64,000 nucleotides of DNA from Halobacteriales archaeon (GTDB lineage Archaea; Halobacteriota; Halobacteria; Halobacteriales; SKNY01). Shown here piece after piece: positions 61,664-64,000 of this stretch; position 1 is the stretch's first letter; each line of letters opens with the position of its first letter. Made by a program: the position numbers and the translations under genes. The DNA lies in NCBI GenBank assembly GCA_007118975.1, contig SKQO01000016.1, positions 1 through 64,000 of the forward strand, in the 5' to 3' direction. The notes beneath the pieces are model-generated. The model saw nothing but the letters and a program-made list of their open reading frames with translations. It had not been told where the DNA came from and made no database searches.

Positions 61664-62411
61664 ACTCCCCGTTCGATCGTCTGATGGAAAACCGCGGCGG
61701 GACGCTCCCAACCGCCGGGAATGCCGCGGTCTTCGGGGGGCGGGCCGTCGAGCCCGTTCCCCCAACGAGAACAGGCTTTCTCGGGCGGGGATTACAATCA
61801 CGCTGGAGGACATGAATAGACCAAGCCATTCCCACCATCCGGGAAGGACCGCGAACTCGCCTCCTGGCCGTCCTCCGGCCGCCATTCCGTTCGAAGATCC
61901 TGCAGTTTCCTCGATGAGTCCACTCGTGCCACGAGTGCTCCCAGTCCCGTGAGGGAGCCCCGCGGACGTGGTCGTCGATCCTTATCTGGTTGACACTTGT
62001 TTCCGCTGGCCTGTCCCCGGGTGGACGCGCGACTCGCGAACGACTTTCAGATATGTTCTGCGGTGGTGCTCGATGGGTTCGAGTCCTGAGGGACAGTGTG
62101 TTCTTCCCGGGCATGCGTCGTCGACCAAGTCGTGTCGAACCGCCAGCCGGCGATCTCTCCGTCAATTCAGTCAATGAAGCTCTGATCTGGTGTAATGGGA
62201 TGGATTCCGGGGCGTGTTGCTTTGACCGCAGTGCCGGACATGGGCGAACCCAAGACATCCCCCCGTCAACTCGCGAGACCGGACAACGACCGAGTGCCGT
62301 CCCGCTCCCTACAGCGAGACACCGGCCGCTATGTGTACGACCCGTCTTCTCGGTTTGTGGGAACTACCCACGTGGCCATGGTAGCCCCGATACGAGTTAT
62401 GGAAGAAGACT
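61664..62411. other. Intergenic region, 748 bp
   Basis: Lies between the divergent ATPase and the HTH-type protein. Open frames are numerous but basic and unrecognised; the 475-codon minus frame that enters here is a shadow of the ATPase gene in another frame. I see no gene, repeat or RNA that I can support. Confidence 0.4.
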
Positions 62412-63023
62412 ATGAGCAGAGGCGCGCACGACCCAGCCAACGTCCCACGCACGGTCGTGCAGGGGTCCCCCGAGGTAGCGGTCGAGGATAACGAGGCCAG
62501 TACCGAAGAGAAAGGCGATCGCCCAGAGGCAGCCAGTTTCGACACGTGTTCGCCGTTCGACGAGCTCGGGTCCGACACGGGCACAGCCGTTACCCTGTAC
62601 GCCCGCAGCGAGGGACAGTTTCTCCGACGGCGTCGTCAGCTATCGGATGCGCTGATGGGTCTCGCACGATCGGGCACAATCGAGAAGGCCGCGGTACAGG
62701 CATGGCCCGCCGCTGTCACCCTCGAACCGACTGGGGACAGCGCGACACACCCGGTGATCGAGCTCTATCGCTCGATCAGGACGTGGGCGAACCGTGCCGC
62801 GGTCGACATCGATCGACCCTTCTGCGTCGAGGAGATGGCGTGTCCGGTCACGGAGGAACGATACACGCGGCTTCGGCTGCCGGTGTTTTGTCTCGTGATG
62901 GTCGAGGGAAACGGGATCCGCGGGGTCGCCCCCTGTCGTCAGGGGGAAACGGTCGTCACGATCGGGGATGCGATCCGTCGGCTCGAGAACGGACGGTCGA
63001 TACTCGCGGAGATAGACCGGTGA
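62412..63023 (+). CDS. Haloarchaeal HTH-type conserved protein
   Basis: A 203-residue acidic protein. After a disordered N-terminal 50 residues, TAVTLYARSEGQFLRRRRQLSDALMGLARSGTIEKAAVQAWPAAVTL forms an alpha/beta unit. RSIRTWANRAAVDIDRPFCVEEMACPVTEERYTRLRLPVFCLVMVEGNGIRGVAPCRQGETVVTIGDAIRRLE then follows a pattern I know from haloarchaeal proteins annotated as HTH-domain or hypothetical. The function is not known. The conserved block RLPVFCLV...GVAPC suggests a ligand- or nucleic-acid-related fold shared by many paralogs. ATG at 62412; a later internal start would remove only the disordered part. Confidence 0.7.
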   Translation: MSRGAHDPANVPRTVVQGSPEVAVEDNEASTEEKGDRPEAASFDTCSPFDELGSDTGTAVTLYARSEGQFLRRRRQLSDALMGLARSGTIEKAAVQAWPAAVTLEPTGDSATHPVIELYRSIRTWANRAAVDIDRPFCVEEMACPVTEERYTRLRLPVFCLVMVEGNGIRGVAPCRQGETVVTIGDAIRRLENGRSILAEIDR

Positions 63024-63186
63024 CGCGGACGTCACTCGGTGTGGTGACCCACCGTGGATGGCCGCATCACTGCATCGTGTCCACCCGGATACAACCGACC
63101 CACTGCGAAACGGATTTATTGTCGATACGACGTGTTGCTCGAATGGCACGCGGTGAAACTGATCACGGGGGCGGGGCGGGTACGTA

Positions 63187-64000
63187 ATGCTGGAACGGAT
63201 GTTCACCCCGTCCCGGGTTGCGGTTGTCGGAGCCACCGAACGGCAGGGGTCTGTGGGCGCCGCGGTAACGAGGAATCTTCTCGCGACGTTCGATGGCGAC
63301 GTGGTGCCAGTCAACCCGAACACGGACGAAATATTCGGCCACGAGGCAGTCGATTCCGTCGGCGACGTTGCCGGTATCGACCTGGTCGTGATCGCGGTCC
63401 CGTCGGACGTCGCCCTCGATGTCCTCCGCGAGTGTGGAGCGAACGGTATCTCGAACGTTATCGTGCTCAGTGCAGGCTTCTCGGAGGTGGGTGGACGTGG
63501 TGGACAACGGGAACGGACCCTGGTCCATCTCGCGGAGGAACACGGGTTGAACGTGGTTGGTCCCAACAGCCTGGGAATCATGAGTACGACCAGCGGCCTG
63601 AATGCCTCGTTCGGTCCGGAGCAGCCGCTCCAGGGTGGGCTTTCCTTCCTCAGCCAGTCCGGGGCCTTTATCACTGCCGTCGTGGACTGGGCCACCGGTC
63701 GTGGGATTGGGTTCAAGGATATCGTTTCGTTGGGGAATAAGGCGGTCCTGGACGAATCGGACTTTCTGGACGTCTGGAACCAAGACGGCGGCACGGAGGT
63801 GATCGTTGGTTATCTCGAAGGGATCGAGAACGGCCGACGGTTCATCGACACGGCGCGACGGGTGACCCCGGCAACCCCGGTGGTGTTGATGAAGGCGGGT
63901 CGGACCGACGCCGGGGCCAGGGCCGCGTCCTCACACACCGGTGCAATGGCCGGCAGCGATCGTGCCCATACAGCCGCACTCCAGCAGGCCGGGGTCCTCC
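63187..64000 (+). CDS. ADP-forming acetyl/acyl-CoA synthetase, 3'-partial
   Basis: The frame runs off the window, so it is absent from the ORF track. 271 codons are visible. The N-terminal CoA-binding domain reads FTPSRVAVVGATERQGSVGAAVTRNLL, followed by ligase-CoA domain motifs NVVGPNSLGIM, GGLSFLSQSGAF and KDIVSLGNKAVLDESDFL. The phosphohistidine region appears as AGARAASSHTGAMAGSD. In haloarchaea this enzyme is usually a fused alpha-beta protein of about 700 residues that makes ATP while converting acyl-CoA to the acid, so about 430 residues lie beyond 64000. The start is the ATG at 63187, after a 163-bp gap following the HTH protein. Confidence 0.9.
   Translation, partial: MLERMFTPSRVAVVGATERQGSVGAAVTRNLLATFDGDVVPVNPNTDEIFGHEAVDSVGDVAGIDLVVIAVPSDVALDVLRECGANGISNVIVLSAGFSEVGGRGGQRERTLVHLAEEHGLNVVGPNSLGIMSTTSGLNASFGPEQPLQGGLSFLSQSGAFITAVVDWATGRGIGFKDIVSLGNKAVLDESDFLDVWNQDGGTEVIVGYLEGIENGRRFIDTARRVTPATPVVLMKAGRTDAGARAASSHTGAMAGSDRAHTAALQQAGVL

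Noticed and set aside
60831-62258. 475-codon minus-strand ORF
   Set aside because: It is an alternate frame of the P-type ATPase gene, arginine-rich and without motifs.
1-64000. CRISPR array or cas genes
   Set aside because: No regularly spaced direct repeats and no cas-like protein were seen; the only nuclease of that superfamily is TnpB.

Overview
The window reads as chromosome of a halophilic archaeon (class Halobacteria). Proteins are acidic. Many genes appear to be leaderless, with an AT-rich TATA-like box about 27 nt before the start codon. Several families are haloarchaeal: DUF3054, the YegP-like DUF1508 protein, the archaeal PPAT, a thiolase paired with a DUF35 protein, ADP-forming acyl-CoA synthetase, an F420-type LLM oxidoreductase and PCNA. 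I see no rRNA, no convincing tRNA and no CRISPR array. Intact genes add up to about 47 kb of 64 kb (about 74%), which is sparse for this group. Several gaps hold recognisable wrecks of genes.

Layout. 1-9.9 kb: transporters, GNAT, LLM oxidoreductase, a folD with an in-frame TAG, a sialidase-like BNR protein, an amidohydrolase divergent from an L-rhamnose mutarotase, and an aldo/keto reductase. 10-14.9 kb: a P-loop ATPase, a LysE exporter, then a lower-GC patch with a divergent PCNA and a haloarchaeal unknown, followed by a GC-rich segment that may encode a structured RNA. 14.9-25 kb: S9 peptidase, a CopB-type P-ATPase wreck, RecJ-like nuclease, GH29 fucosidase, PHP phosphatase, ABC exporter and an Nmad3-like protein. 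25.2-33.8 kb: a DUF364-like wreck, GH106 rhamnosidase divergent from a sulfatase, a 3-hydroxyisobutyrate-dehydrogenase-like gene cut by an IS200/IS605-type TnpB element, and an epimerase. 34-41 kb: SLC13 symporter, cupin, a Gfo/Idh plus enolase-superfamily pair, methyltransferase and a CE15-like esterase. 42-48.7 kb: nadA-nadB-nadC, an M14-type deacylase pair and a second sugar-acid dehydratase. 49-56.9 kb: a two-subunit thiolase divergent from a FabG/PhaB-like reductase, HTH regulator, second SDR, Hsp20 wreck, UspA, PPAT and M20 peptidase. 57-64 kb: PAC2 protein, a small zinc protein, cation P-type ATPase, HTH protein and the start of an ADP-forming acyl-CoA synthetase.

How it fits together. 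The accessory genes point to growth on deoxysugar-rich, possibly sulfated or uronic-acid polysaccharide: rhamnosidase, fucosidase, sulfatase, glucuronoyl-esterase-like enzyme, mutarotase, lactonase-like amidohydrolase, two sugar-acid dehydratases and several dehydrogenases. NAD synthesis and a possible short-chain hydroxyacyl-CoA (PHA-type) branch are the clearest housekeeping modules. The most distinctive property of the window is active gene decay. Five protein families are represented by broken copies, plus IS200/IS605-type material. I did not find a convincing new multi-gene system. The best leads for something undescribed are the 14.66-14.82 kb structured segment beside the PCNA paralog, and the Nmad3-like gene.
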